64,000 nucleotides of DNA. Source: an uncultured Flavobacteriales bacterium (GTDB lineage Bacteria; Bacteroidota; Bacteroidia; Flavobacteriales_D; Parvicellaceae). Below the pieces are notes generated by a model that was given only the letters and a program-made list of their open reading frames with translations, was not told the origin of the DNA and made no database searches. The position numbers and the translations under genes were made by a program. Positions 40,000 through 49,875 of the stretch are shown here, in pieces (positions within the stretch are counted from its first letter, which is position 1; every line of letters starts with the position of its first letter). The stretch is from positions 496,001 to 560,000 of the forward strand of contig CALSRM010000001.1 in the NCBI GenBank assembly GCA_943788755.1, in the 5' to 3' direction.

Positions 40000-42248
40000 T
40001 GAAATTGAAATTACTCATCATACTACTATTTCCACTTCTCTGTTTTGGACAATCTCAAAAGCAATTAATTAAATATGCCGATAAAAATGCTTCTTTGGGA
40101 GATTTTTATGGCGCTTCTATCTATTACAAACAAGCTTTACGTTCAGATTCTTCTAATATTCATCTTTTGTATAAATATGCAGAGTCTTTAAGAAAGTATA
40201 ATAACTATGATTTAGCGTCCTATTACTATAATAAAATTGTAGAAAAAGACAAAGCTGGCAGAATCTACAAAGATGCTTGGTTTTGGTTTGCCGCTATGCA
40301 GAAATTCAATGGAGATTACCAAGCTTCTATGAAATCATGGAAAAAAGTTAAATCAATCTACAAGAAAAATAAAAAAGGATATGAAACTTTAAAGGCGAGA
40401 CAAGAAATGATGTCCTGTGGTTTTGCAATGCGTTCTAAAAGCGACTTAACAGACGCTTGTGTAGTAACACATTTGGACACCAATATAAATACAACAAATT
40501 CCGAGTTTAGTGCTTTCACGTATTCGAATGAGTTATTTTTTAGTTCTTTGAGAGATACTACAATGGGTGCAGAATTGAATATTGACCATCCCAATAATTA
40601 TAAAATAAAAATATTCTCATCTACAAAAAAGGACTCAACCGTTTATGAAAGTATAGATTCAACTATCAATAGTCAGCAATTCCATAACGCTAACGGATGC
40701 TTTAATTCGAATGAAACAAAATTCTATTTTACACGATGTGATACATTAAATCATTGTGAAATTTACGTTTCCAAATACGGTAATGGTATATGGAGTAAAC
40801 CAAAAGTGCTTCCTGCAAAAGTGAATGAAAAAGGGACAAACACCACCCAACCCCATGTTACAATGATTGAAGATAAAGAATATTTGTTCTTTTCCTCCAA
40901 CAGAGTTGGTGGGCAAGGCGGTTTGGATATATGGCATTGTGAAGTTCTAGACGGAGATACTTATTCTAAACCGGTTAATGCAGGAAAAACAGTTAATACT
41001 TTAGACCCTGACATCTGTCCATATTATGATCCTAAAGAAGGGGTATTATATTTTAGTTCTACATGGCATAAAGGTTTCGGAGGTTTTGACATATTTAAAG
41101 TAAAGGGAAAACCGGGTAAATTTCACGAACCAGAAAACATGATGCAACCTATCAATTCTTCTTGGAATGATTTTTATTACACCGTTAATAAAGAAGGAAC
41201 TGAGGGATTTTTTACATCTAATCGTTTAGGATCTTTTTTTAAAAAGGGACCTACTTGTTGCAATGATATTTGGAAAGTAAATTTCGATAAAGAAGGAATT
41301 GAAGAGCTACAAATTATTGAAACATTAGACGACTTAAATAAATACCTCCCAGTTACCTTATATTTTCACAACGATAGGCCCGGACCTCGTTCTTTGGACA
41401 CTATCGTTCCGATTAGCTATATGGTAGCTTTCGACCGTTATAAAGAGCTGCAACCAAAATATAGGAATGAATACTCAAAAGGGCTTAAAGACAATAAAGA
41501 AATGGAAGCTAGATTAGATATTGATGATTTCTTTAAGCATTATGTTGACAAAGGAGTAAGTGACCTTGAATTATTTACACGTTTATTGCTTGAGGAACTA
41601 GGAAAAGGCGAAAAAATTGAAGTAGTTGTTAAAGGCTTCGCGAGCCCTCTTGCTAAAACAGAATATAATGTAAACCTAACCAAAAGAAGAATTTCTAGTT
41701 TAGTTAACTATCTCAGAGAATACGAAAATGGGACATTTATCCCCTATCTGGATAAAAATGCTGAGAACGAAGCAGAACTAACCTTTCAAAAAATCCCTTT
41801 TGGAGAATACACAGCAAATGCATCGATTAGCGACGATTACTATGATCAAAGAAATTCCATCTACAATCGTTCCGCTGCATTGGAAAGAAAGATAGAAATT
41901 CAGACCGTTCGACAAGCCAATCCCAAAGACAGTGTCTATGCTGAAATCAATATTAATATGAGTACGCATGATTTTGGAAAGTTAAAGCAGGGGCAAATTG
42001 TGGAGTATACATTTGATGTGAAAAACACAGGAAACAAAGGCCTTTCGATTAAAAAAGTAATTGCAGCATGTGGATGCAGTACAATTTCATTTACCGAGGA
42101 AATTATAAAGCCTGGAGAAACTGGATTTGTCAATGTCTCTTTGGATACTAGTGATTTAAGCGGAAAACAAGTTAAGTCAATTACAATTATAGCAGACGCC
42201 TTCCCTACTACAAAAAGATTGGTGCTTACTGCGGAAGTATTTGAGTAA
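39999..42248 (+). CDS. TPR/PD40 protein with divergent OmpA-like region and C-terminal DUF1573-like domain (PorE-like)
   Basis: Begins ATGAAATTGAAATTACTC at 39999; PD40 motifs (YLFFSSNRVGGQGGLDIW); KGFASPLAKTEYNVNLTKRRISSLVNYL; DFGKLKQGQIVEYTFDVKNTGNKGLSIKKVIAACGCSTISF. Confidence 0.85.
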   Translation: MKLKLLIILLFPLLCFGQSQKQLIKYADKNASLGDFYGASIYYKQALRSDSSNIHLLYKYAESLRKYNNYDLASYYYNKIVEKDKAGRIYKDAWFWFAAMQKFNGDYQASMKSWKKVKSIYKKNKKGYETLKARQEMMSCGFAMRSKSDLTDACVVTHLDTNINTTNSEFSAFTYSNELFFSSLRDTTMGAELNIDHPNNYKIKIFSSTKKDSTVYESIDSTINSQQFHNANGCFNSNETKFYFTRCDTLNHCEIYVSKYGNGIWSKPKVLPAKVNEKGTNTTQPHVTMIEDKEYLFFSSNRVGGQGGLDIWHCEVLDGDTYSKPVNAGKTVNTLDPDICPYYDPKEGVLYFSSTWHKGFGGFDIFKVKGKPGKFHEPENMMQPINSSWNDFYYTVNKEGTEGFFTSNRLGSFFKKGPTCCNDIWKVNFDKEGIEELQIIETLDDLNKYLPVTLYFHNDRPGPRSLDTIVPISYMVAFDRYKELQPKYRNEYSKGLKDNKEMEARLDIDDFFKHYVDKGVSDLELFTRLLLEELGKGEKIEVVVKGFASPLAKTEYNVNLTKRRISSLVNYLREYENGTFIPYLDKNAENEAELTFQKIPFGEYTANASISDDYYDQRNSIYNRSAALERKIEIQTVRQANPKDSVYAEININMSTHDFGKLKQGQIVEYTFDVKNTGNKGLSIKKVIAACGCSTISFTEEIIKPGETGFVNVSLDTSDLSGKQVKSITIIADAFPTTKRLVLTAEVFE

Positions 42249-42279
42249 ATAAATAGTTAGTTAATAGGAGTAATGCAAG

Positions 42280-42696
42280 TCAGCTTGTTTTTCTGCTATT
42301 TTTTAATCTCATAAACAAAAGAACCCATCCAGCAATAAAAAGTAAGCCTCCAATAGGTGTGATTGGCCCAAGAAGTTTCAATGCATCTATTTGCCACACA
42401 TAATTAAGTGTTAATAGATATATCGACCCAGAGAAAAGCAGCATTCCAAGAATAAATATGTTGATAATAGCTCCTACTTTATCAATCTTGAATGTAGTTG
42501 CTAGAAGTATTACAATAAAAATACCTAGACTGTGTGTTATTTGATAAAAAATACCGGTTTTCCAGCTATCTAATTTGTCTTTAGGTAATTCTAAAGTCTC
42601 CTTTAAATAGTGAGCTCCCATAGCTCCAAGAGCGATAGCGATTACCATTGAAATAGTGGCAATTTGTAAATATCTATTTGTTTTCAAAATGGGCAT
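42280..42696 (-). CDS. DUF423 family membrane protein
   Basis: ALGAMGAHYLKETL...YQITHSLGI...GSIYLLTL...TPIGGLLFIAGW. Confidence 0.92.
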   Translation of the reverse strand: MPILKTNRYLQIATISMVIAIALGAMGAHYLKETLELPKDKLDSWKTGIFYQITHSLGIFIVILLATTFKIDKVGAIINIFILGMLLFSGSIYLLTLNYVWQIDALKLLGPITPIGGLLFIAGWVLLFMRLKNSRKTS

Positions 42697-42707
42697 TTTG
42701 GTTATTT

Positions 42708-42746
42708 AAAAAAAACCTTGGCTCCAACCAAAAAAGGAACCAAGGT
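42708..42746 (-). terminator. Intrinsic terminator downstream of the DUF4476 gene
   Basis: Minus strand ACCTTGGTTCC...GGAGCCAAGGT followed by TTTTTTT; one mismatch in stem. Confidence 0.7.
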
Positions 42747-42770
42747 GAAAATCTTGTAATCCAACTTACC

Positions 42771-43862
42771 TTATCTATTAGAGATATATTCGTTAAGCTC
42801 TTCTTTTGATGAACTGAACGAGAATATTTTATTTACTTGGTAGAAATTGTCGATATCATAAGTACAATTATAGGCAAACTTAGCAAATTCCAATTTTCCA
42901 TCTTCAAAGTCAAAAGATTCAGATATGTAAATAATATTTTGAACACTCATACATTTGCCTTTTAGCGCTTGTTTAGCAACTATAATTTTATCATCCGAAA
43001 AGCTTTCTTCTTCAATTGCATTTCGAATTGCATTTACATCACTCAATGGAGGTATACACCCGGTAGCCCCGTTGTAACCTGACACATAAACCACAGGAGC
43101 TGCCTGACCTTGATTTCCTGTATTCACTCCACTAGCAGATGTGGTTGTTGTTGTCGTTGTAGTTGTTGAAGTATGCGATGTTTCCATATTGTCTGTCATA
43201 TTCATATCCATGCCCATATTATTGTTAATGCCGTTCTCATTTACATTTACATTCATGTTTAATTCAAGTCCACCAACTGATACATTCATATTAACATTTT
43301 CATTCACTTCATCAATATTGTCACTCATGCTGATATTTGCACCCATACTATTTTGCATGGCATTAAGCTCCATGTCACTCAAATTGGAATTGTTTACTGA
43401 GTTTGTTGTTGTTGTCGTTGTTGATGTGGTTGTTGTAACTGTTTCATCAATTACTACATTGTTTGCTGCTGGCGCCTCTACTGTGTGATATACAATTTGC
43501 ACTTGTTGGTCATTTGTCGCTGCCTGTCCCATCGCTACTTCTCCAAAATACCTTAACTTATACCCTTTCTTGGTGCTTACAATTCTTGCTGTTACTTCAA
43601 CATTCATCGATTCAAAATAAAAGTTCTTGTCTATATCGGCTGCAACACCATCGGCGAATACCACTTTGACATGATTTTGATTGTTAGAGAGTCCTGTTAT
43701 TTTAACATTTGTCTGCGGTTCAGCGTTCTGTTTAATCCCATTTACAATGGCATAAAAAGGAGTTGGATCTGATGCAAATATTATTAGATTGGAAGTTTGC
43801 TGACCTATTCCTGATAGAATAGCCAGAATTGTAAATACATTCGTTAGTATTATTTTTTTCAT
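42771..43862 (-). CDS. DUF4476-like secreted protein with Thr tracts and Asn/Met-rich linker
   Basis: Signal peptide; C-terminal SDDKIIVAKQALKGKCMSVQNIIYISESFDFEDGKLEFAKFAYNCTYD. Confidence 0.85.
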   Translation of the reverse strand: MKKIILTNVFTILAILSGIGQQTSNLIIFASDPTPFYAIVNGIKQNAEPQTNVKITGLSNNQNHVKVVFADGVAADIDKNFYFESMNVEVTARIVSTKKGYKLRYFGEVAMGQAATNDQQVQIVYHTVEAPAANNVVIDETVTTTTSTTTTTTNSVNNSNLSDMELNAMQNSMGANISMSDNIDEVNENVNMNVSVGGLELNMNVNVNENGINNNMGMDMNMTDNMETSHTSTTTTTTTTTSASGVNTGNQGQAAPVVYVSGYNGATGCIPPLSDVNAIRNAIEEESFSDDKIIVAKQALKGKCMSVQNIIYISESFDFEDGKLEFAKFAYNCTYDIDNFYQVNKIFSFSSSKEELNEYISNR

Positions 43863-44032
43863 AAGATGTTTTATTGGTTAAGTAAATTTAATTTTTAGAA
43901 CTGACTTTACCATAGTTATGCCAAAATTTATTTTTTACAATACAAGTTTGTTAATAAAATGTTAACTGATAGTATACGGTTAGTATTCCGATAGTCATTA
44001 CATTTATGGCTTTAAAACTGAAAGCAGATTAA

Positions 44033-45400
44033 ATGAAAACAATACTTGTAATTGGAGCAGGAAGATCATCTTCATCAATGATTCGTTATTTCTTAAATAA
44101 TGCGGAAAAAGAAGATTGGTATATTAAAGTCGGAGACATGAATCTTGAAATGGCTCAAGGAAAAGTGGGTAACCACGCTAGAGCTCAAGCTTTTCAGTTC
44201 GATGCACTAAATGAAAACAAAAGACGCCAGGAGCTAGAAAAAGTTGATTTTGTTGTATCTATGTTGCCTGCCCGTTTTCATTTAGAAGTAGTTAAGGATT
44301 GCATAGACATGAAGATTAACGTAATCACACCATCCTATGTTTCTGAAGAAATGAAGGAATTAGATGAAGCCGCAAAAGCAGCTGGGATTATTATCATGAA
44401 TGAAATTGGAGTCGATCCAGGCATTGATCATATGAGTGCTAAAAAAGTACTTGATGAAATAGCAGATAAAAACGGGGTTATTGAATACTTTGAATCATTT
44501 ACAGGCGGATTGGTTGCTCCAGAAAGCGATGACAATCCTTGGAATTATAAATTTACTTGGAATCCAAGAAATGTTGTTTTAGCGGGTCAAGGAAGTGCCG
44601 CTAAGTTTATTCAGCAAGGTCAATACAAGTATATTCCCTACAATAAATTATTTAGAAGAACTGAGATTATTGAAGTCGAAGGACACGGCAAGTTCGAGGG
44701 ATACGCGAATAGAGATTCCTTAAAGTATCGGTCAATTTATGGTTTGGAAGATATACCGACAATATATAGAGGAACATTTAGAAAAGTTGGTTTTTGTAGA
44801 GCTTGGAATGTATTTGTTTCTTTGGGAGCAACGGATGACAGTTATACACTTGAGGGCTCTAAAAATATGACCAAACGAGATTTCATTAATTCTTTTTTAG
44901 CCTATAATCCGCATGATTCTGTAGAGTTAAAGCTTCGTCATTATATGAAAATTGACCATGACGATTATATTTGGGATAGGCTTGTTTGGTTAGGTATATT
45001 TGAAAATGAGCCATTGAATTTAGAAAAGGATATGACTCCAGCACAGATTTTGCAAAAGATACTTGAAGAGAAATGGTCCTTAAAGCCAGATGATAAAGAT
45101 ATGATTGTTATGTGGCATAAATTTGGATTCAAAATTAATGGTCAATTAAATGAAATTAATTCTTCCATGGTTTGTATTGGCGAGGATCAAACTTACACGG
45201 CAATGAGCGAGACTGTTGGCTTACCTGTAGCTATTTGTACCAAAATGATTCTCAATGGAACTATTCAATTAAAAGGAGTTCAATTGCCTATTCATAAAGA
45301 AATTTACGAGCCTGTGCTAAAAGAGTTAGAAGAGTATAACGTGGTGTTTACAGAAAAAGAAGTTGAACCAAAGCCATATACCGATATTGTTGTAATGTAG
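44033..45400 (+). CDS. saccharopine dehydrogenase-family oxidoreductase
   Basis: KTILVIGAGRSSSSMIRYFL; NEIGVDPGIDHMSAKK. Confidence 0.92.
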   Translation: MKTILVIGAGRSSSSMIRYFLNNAEKEDWYIKVGDMNLEMAQGKVGNHARAQAFQFDALNENKRRQELEKVDFVVSMLPARFHLEVVKDCIDMKINVITPSYVSEEMKELDEAAKAAGIIIMNEIGVDPGIDHMSAKKVLDEIADKNGVIEYFESFTGGLVAPESDDNPWNYKFTWNPRNVVLAGQGSAAKFIQQGQYKYIPYNKLFRRTEIIEVEGHGKFEGYANRDSLKYRSIYGLEDIPTIYRGTFRKVGFCRAWNVFVSLGATDDSYTLEGSKNMTKRDFINSFLAYNPHDSVELKLRHYMKIDHDDYIWDRLVWLGIFENEPLNLEKDMTPAQILQKILEEKWSLKPDDKDMIVMWHKFGFKINGQLNEINSSMVCIGEDQTYTAMSETVGLPVAICTKMILNGTIQLKGVQLPIHKEIYEPVLKELEEYNVVFTEKEVEPKPYTDIVVM

Positions 45401-45443
45401 CTAAATCGTATAGACTAAAATTCGACGACTTTCCAAAAAAGAA

Positions 45444-46388
45444 TTACCGCACTTTAATCATTTCACCAATTTTTAAGATCTTTGAGGCTTTAATTTCGTT
45501 TAGCTTACAGATTTTATCCAAACTAGTATTGTATTTAAGTGACATGGCAAATAGCGAATCCCCTGATCTTACTTTGTGATATGTAACTTTGTCGTCACCA
45601 GGCAATGTTTTCGTTTTCGAAGAAGAATTAGATTTACTTGAGGATTTTCTTTTATAAGCAAACATTCCTGCATGAATAAACAGATTTTCGCTTTTCAGTT
45701 GCCTATTCTTGAAATCAATCACCTCTTCTGGGTTTAAAGCATTTCCAAAAAGGCGGATTTCAAAATGTAGATGATCTCCAGTAGAATGACCTGTGTTTCC
45801 ACCTAAACCAATATGTTCCCCTGCTTGAACTTCTTGATTTGCAGAAACGAAAAGCTTTTCTAAATGCGCATAGTAAGTTTCAAGTCCATTATAGTGTCGT
45901 ATAATTACAAGGTTACCATATCCACCCGTATTATATTTTGCATATCGAACAATACCATCAAAACAAGAACTTAAAGTATCTCCTGTAACTAAATCAACAT
46001 CAATGCCATAATGAAACTTTCTTCCGCGATACTTAAACCTAGATGTGACCAACCCAGGATGTGGCATACAGAATTTATTGTGATTAGAATCTACATTACA
46101 GAGCCATAATGTATCTGGAATTTTAGATAAATCATTATCACGCGTATAGGGTACTTGTGTATCCCAATTTTCCTTCCACAAGTAATTACTATCTCCTTTA
46201 ATAATTTCATGCAATTCAGCATTCACAATTCCATCAAAATTAAGCATATTAATATATTCCCAGCTTTTGTCAGAAAAGATAACAACTGAATCTTCCCCCA
46301 TCATAACTGTATCTTTTATGAATTGAGAACTCCCTAAAAATGATACCGACATTAGTGTTATGGCAAATAAATACTTCATTATATGCAA
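45444..46388 (-). CDS. M23 family metallopeptidase with LysM domain
   Basis: HYGIDVDL...GNLVIIRHYNGLETYYAHL...GGNTGHSTGDHLHFEIR; C-terminal LysM YHKVRSGDSLFAMSLKYNTSLDKICKLN. Confidence 0.95.
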   Translation of the reverse strand: MHIMKYLFAITLMSVSFLGSSQFIKDTVMMGEDSVVIFSDKSWEYINMLNFDGIVNAELHEIIKGDSNYLWKENWDTQVPYTRDNDLSKIPDTLWLCNVDSNHNKFCMPHPGLVTSRFKYRGRKFHYGIDVDLVTGDTLSSCFDGIVRYAKYNTGGYGNLVIIRHYNGLETYYAHLEKLFVSANQEVQAGEHIGLGGNTGHSTGDHLHFEIRLFGNALNPEEVIDFKNRQLKSENLFIHAGMFAYKRKSSSKSNSSSKTKTLPGDDKVTYHKVRSGDSLFAMSLKYNTSLDKICKLNEIKASKILKIGEMIKVR

Positions 46389-46504
46389 AAGTAGTTGGAT
46401 TTAATATGTAAAATAAATAAAGCTCCAAAGTTATAAACAGTGGTATTTAAATAAATGCCCAGCTATTCCGACACGAGTTTGTAGTATAAAACTTCATTAG
46501 AATA

Positions 46505-48106
46505 CTACAAATGCGCCATTTGTTCTTCCAAGGAAACAGTAGTACTCCCCTCTTTTATAGGCACTAACGACATTGCGTATTCACTTATGGCAGTAATTGT
46601 TAGACTCGGATTAACTCCCAAATTTCCGGGAATAATAGATCCATCTAGAATCATCATTCCTGGATAGTTAAATACTTCAAACTTGTCGTTTATAACCCCC
46701 GTTTCATCAGTTTCTCCCATCGGTATTCCACCTAAAATATGAGCCGTAGAAGACATGTTAAATAAAACTTCGGTTGTTGCGTTTTGAGGCAAACCATCTA
46801 CTTTTTCTGCGTAGCGATGCATCACTTTTTGTCCGATATCAATATATGCTGGGACTCTATTTTCTTTTTTATTCTCGATACTGATTCTTGAGAAAGGAAA
46901 ACGCTTATAAACCATTTTCATAGAATTGTCGAGGCTTTGCATCACCAAAAATACAACTGATTTCTCTGCAAACTTTCTTCCAATTAATTGTTTAAAGAAA
47001 GTTCTTGGTTTGTAGAAAATATTTCCAAACCATACAAATGGCCTTAGGAATGGTGTTGACTGCTTTGTAGCTAAAGTAGAGAACATTTTCATAGAGTTTG
47101 AGCCACTAGGATATTTAACAATTTCTATATGTGTATCATCGTCTGGATTAAAAATGGAAGAAATCGCTATACCATTATTTAACTTTTTATTTTTTGATGT
47201 AACGCCACAAAGTGTTTCAGAGTTAGTTCTTAAATTTTCTCCAAGAGTTTCCGATAAGTTCGTCAAGGTTTTGTACTTGTGCTTCTGTTTTAAAAGAATA
47301 TCCATTGTTCCTAATACACCAGCCGCGAATACAATATTTTTTGTTTTAAAGACTTGTCTCTTTTTGGATAGAAATGCAGTACTACTAACCGTATGAATAG
47401 TATACAGTTCACCATCGTATTCAATTTTAGTCGCTTTGGTTTCAGCTTTAATCTTCGCACCAAACTTTTGCGCAAAATATAAATAGTTATAATCTAACGA
47501 ATTCTTTGCGGTTTCTTTGCAACCAACCATACAACCTGCACATTCGGTACACCCCTTTCGCATGGGCCCTAAGCCTTTGAAGTAAGGATCTGTTTCTTTT
47601 TCCGTGTCTCCAAAATATACCCCTACATCAACACCTTCAAAAGATTCAGGCCTCCCCATTTCTTCTGCTATCCCTTTCAGAATAGCATCTTCCTCTCCAA
47701 ATGTTTTGTTCTTTACTGTCCCCAGCATAAACTTGGCCTTTTCATAAAAAGGAATCAAAGTTTTTTTCCAGTCTTTAGATTTTGTCCACGAGGGATTAGA
47801 GAAAAATTCATCTGGTGGAAACATATGTGTGTTGGCGTAAACTAAACTTCCACCACCAACACCTACTCCACTTAGAATGAAAACATTTTTAAAAAAAGTT
47901 AGCCGCTGAAAACCAAACCAACGCATCATTGGACTCCAGAAAAACTTCGCTAATTTCCAGTTGTTCTTTGGAAAGTCTTTTGCTTTGTACTCTTTCCCCA
48001 TTTCTAGAACCAGTACATCATACCCTCTTTCAGCAAGCCGCATTGCAGAAACTGAGCCTCCAAATCCAGAACCTATGATAATGTGATCATATACTTTATC
48101 TGACAT
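46505..48106 (-). CDS. GMC family oxidoreductase (cholesterol-oxidase-like)
   Basis: HIIIGSGFGGSVSAMRLAERGYDVLVLEMG; GGGSLVYANTH; ILGGIPMG. Confidence 0.92.
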   Translation of the reverse strand: MSDKVYDHIIIGSGFGGSVSAMRLAERGYDVLVLEMGKEYKAKDFPKNNWKLAKFFWSPMMRWFGFQRLTFFKNVFILSGVGVGGGSLVYANTHMFPPDEFFSNPSWTKSKDWKKTLIPFYEKAKFMLGTVKNKTFGEEDAILKGIAEEMGRPESFEGVDVGVYFGDTEKETDPYFKGLGPMRKGCTECAGCMVGCKETAKNSLDYNYLYFAQKFGAKIKAETKATKIEYDGELYTIHTVSSTAFLSKKRQVFKTKNIVFAAGVLGTMDILLKQKHKYKTLTNLSETLGENLRTNSETLCGVTSKNKKLNNGIAISSIFNPDDDTHIEIVKYPSGSNSMKMFSTLATKQSTPFLRPFVWFGNIFYKPRTFFKQLIGRKFAEKSVVFLVMQSLDNSMKMVYKRFPFSRISIENKKENRVPAYIDIGQKVMHRYAEKVDGLPQNATTEVLFNMSSTAHILGGIPMGETDETGVINDKFEVFNYPGMMILDGSIIPGNLGVNPSLTITAISEYAMSLVPIKEGSTTVSLEEQMAHL

Positions 48107-48150
48107 TTATATAAATCTAGTTAGACTTTAAAGAGTAGAAAAGGATTCGC

Positions 48151-49287
48151 TTATAGCTTAAACACTTTAAAAGAATGGCTACCAATTTTTAAAATATAGA
48201 CATTTTGAGGCAAACTTGATAAATCAATCTCTCTGGATGAAAGATCATTAACTCCCTTAAGAATTAGTCTTCCATGGACTGAGTAAAGTTCATAAGGCAT
48301 TGCTTTTGATGACATACATTGAATAGATACTTTATTCCCTACCGGGTTCGGATAAATACTAATTTCATCATTAAATTCAGAGCTTTCTATCAAAGTCGGA
48401 CCACCAATTAATCCATTGATATCATATTTGGAAAAAAACTTCCAAACTTCAACCGAAGCATCGATGTCATAATTAGTTCCTGCTCCTCCGAAAGCTGAAC
48501 CAGACCATGTATGACCACCTCCAGTTATTTTAAAATGCTCCACAGTAACATCATTATCTCCTCCATAATATATAAGATTTTCTACGGTACTTCCATCAGA
48601 AGTATTTATATCAGGAATATTAATAACACTTGGAGTTGTATTACTATTATTAAAGTTTATCCAATAATCCAAAACATCGATAATTGGTCTAGAAAAGTTA
48701 GATCCGTTATAAGCAACTGTTCCATCCGCTGTACCATGTATTTCAAGAACAGGAGTTGGATGCTGCGGATTACATGCATTATATGTAGCAGGCGACATAG
48801 AACCAGTTACAGATGCAATAGCTGCAATTTTATCACTTAATTGACAAGCTAACTGATAACTCATAAAACCACCATTTGACATGCCAGTGCTGTAAACTCT
48901 ATCTGCGTTTATGTTATAATCTGCAGAAATAGAATCCAACAATGCACTAGTAAAACCAACGTCATCAATCGTACTTCCTCCCCATCCAACATTAAAATGA
49001 GTTGTTCCAGTAGCATCTAACAATCCGTTTGGGTGAACAATTATAAAACCTGCTGTATCTGCAATTGGCCGAAAGTCTCCGTACCACATTTGCTCTGTTG
49101 CATTACTGTTATAACCATGAAAGTTAAAAACTAAAGGCACGGGATTACTTCCTGTGTAACTAACGGGAACATAAAGAATATATTCTCTTTGCAAACCATC
49201 ATGTGCAATTGTAGCTGTAATAGTTTGCTGCGAATTTCCCGCAAACGTGAAACCTATAAAGGCTATAAGGAATACTATTTTTCTCAT
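48151..49287 (-). CDS. PHB depolymerase/feruloyl esterase family protein with T9SS type A sorting domain
   Basis: DRVYSTGMSNGGFMSYQLAC; GGGHTWSGS; C-terminal ISIYPNPVGNKVSIQ...QNVYILKIG. Confidence 0.93.
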   Translation of the reverse strand: MRKIVFLIAFIGFTFAGNSQQTITATIAHDGLQREYILYVPVSYTGSNPVPLVFNFHGYNSNATEQMWYGDFRPIADTAGFIIVHPNGLLDATGTTHFNVGWGGSTIDDVGFTSALLDSISADYNINADRVYSTGMSNGGFMSYQLACQLSDKIAAIASVTGSMSPATYNACNPQHPTPVLEIHGTADGTVAYNGSNFSRPIIDVLDYWINFNNSNTTPSVINIPDINTSDGSTVENLIYYGGDNDVTVEHFKITGGGHTWSGSAFGGAGTNYDIDASVEVWKFFSKYDINGLIGGPTLIESSEFNDEISIYPNPVGNKVSIQCMSSKAMPYELYSVHGRLILKGVNDLSSREIDLSSLPQNVYILKIGSHSFKVFKL

Positions 49288-49473
49288 ACTAATTTTTTAA
49301 TGCTCACTAAGTTACATTAAATAGTTTAAAGCTATCTATCTGGTTTGTAGTAATATTTATTCTTATGAAAAGTAAATCACTACCTCACTTATTATCAATT
49401 GTCTATATTGTGATTTTAACTACTTAAAATTGCAACAGTTGCGCTACTGCAATCACAACTAAGATTTTAGAAA

Positions 49474-49836
49474 TTAAAAACGGGAGGAAACTACTTTTTC
49501 CCTCAATAAGCTAATCAACTGAATCAAGTCAGTACTTTCTAAGTCCTTGGAAGTGATTATTTGCGTTAACTCATTTTCTGCTAAAAAGATGGCTGGCAAT
49601 TTTACGGAAGTATAATTTGGGTAACGCCGTTTAAACTCATCTTTATGAAGATAATCTTTTTCAATTTTTAAAGATTTAAGAGCGTTTTTCCATGCTTTCC
49701 TCATTCCTGTGTGGCTATGGGTAATTAAACAAAGATCACATGAATAGCTTGAGGGATTCATTATCTTATGAAAGAAATCGAACATTCCATTCATAACACC
49801 TGAATCCGCGTTATATACAAATATTAATTTTGGCAT
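49474..49836 (-). CDS. hypothetical protein
   Basis: 120-aa ORF MPKLIFVYNADSGVMNGMFDFFHKIMNPSSYSCDLCLITH. Confidence 0.75.
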   Translation of the reverse strand: MPKLIFVYNADSGVMNGMFDFFHKIMNPSSYSCDLCLITHSHTGMRKAWKNALKSLKIEKDYLHKDEFKRRYPNYTSVKLPAIFLAENELTQIITSKDLESTDLIQLISLLREKVVSSRF

Positions 49837-49875
49837 TATACCACTAAAGTAGTTTTTCTAAATAAAATTAACTTT

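Noticed and set aside
43141-43488. ORF with poly-Val runs (MVVVVVVVVEV...)
   Set aside because: Antisense of ACA/ACC Thr codons in the DUF4476-like gene; low-complexity artefact.
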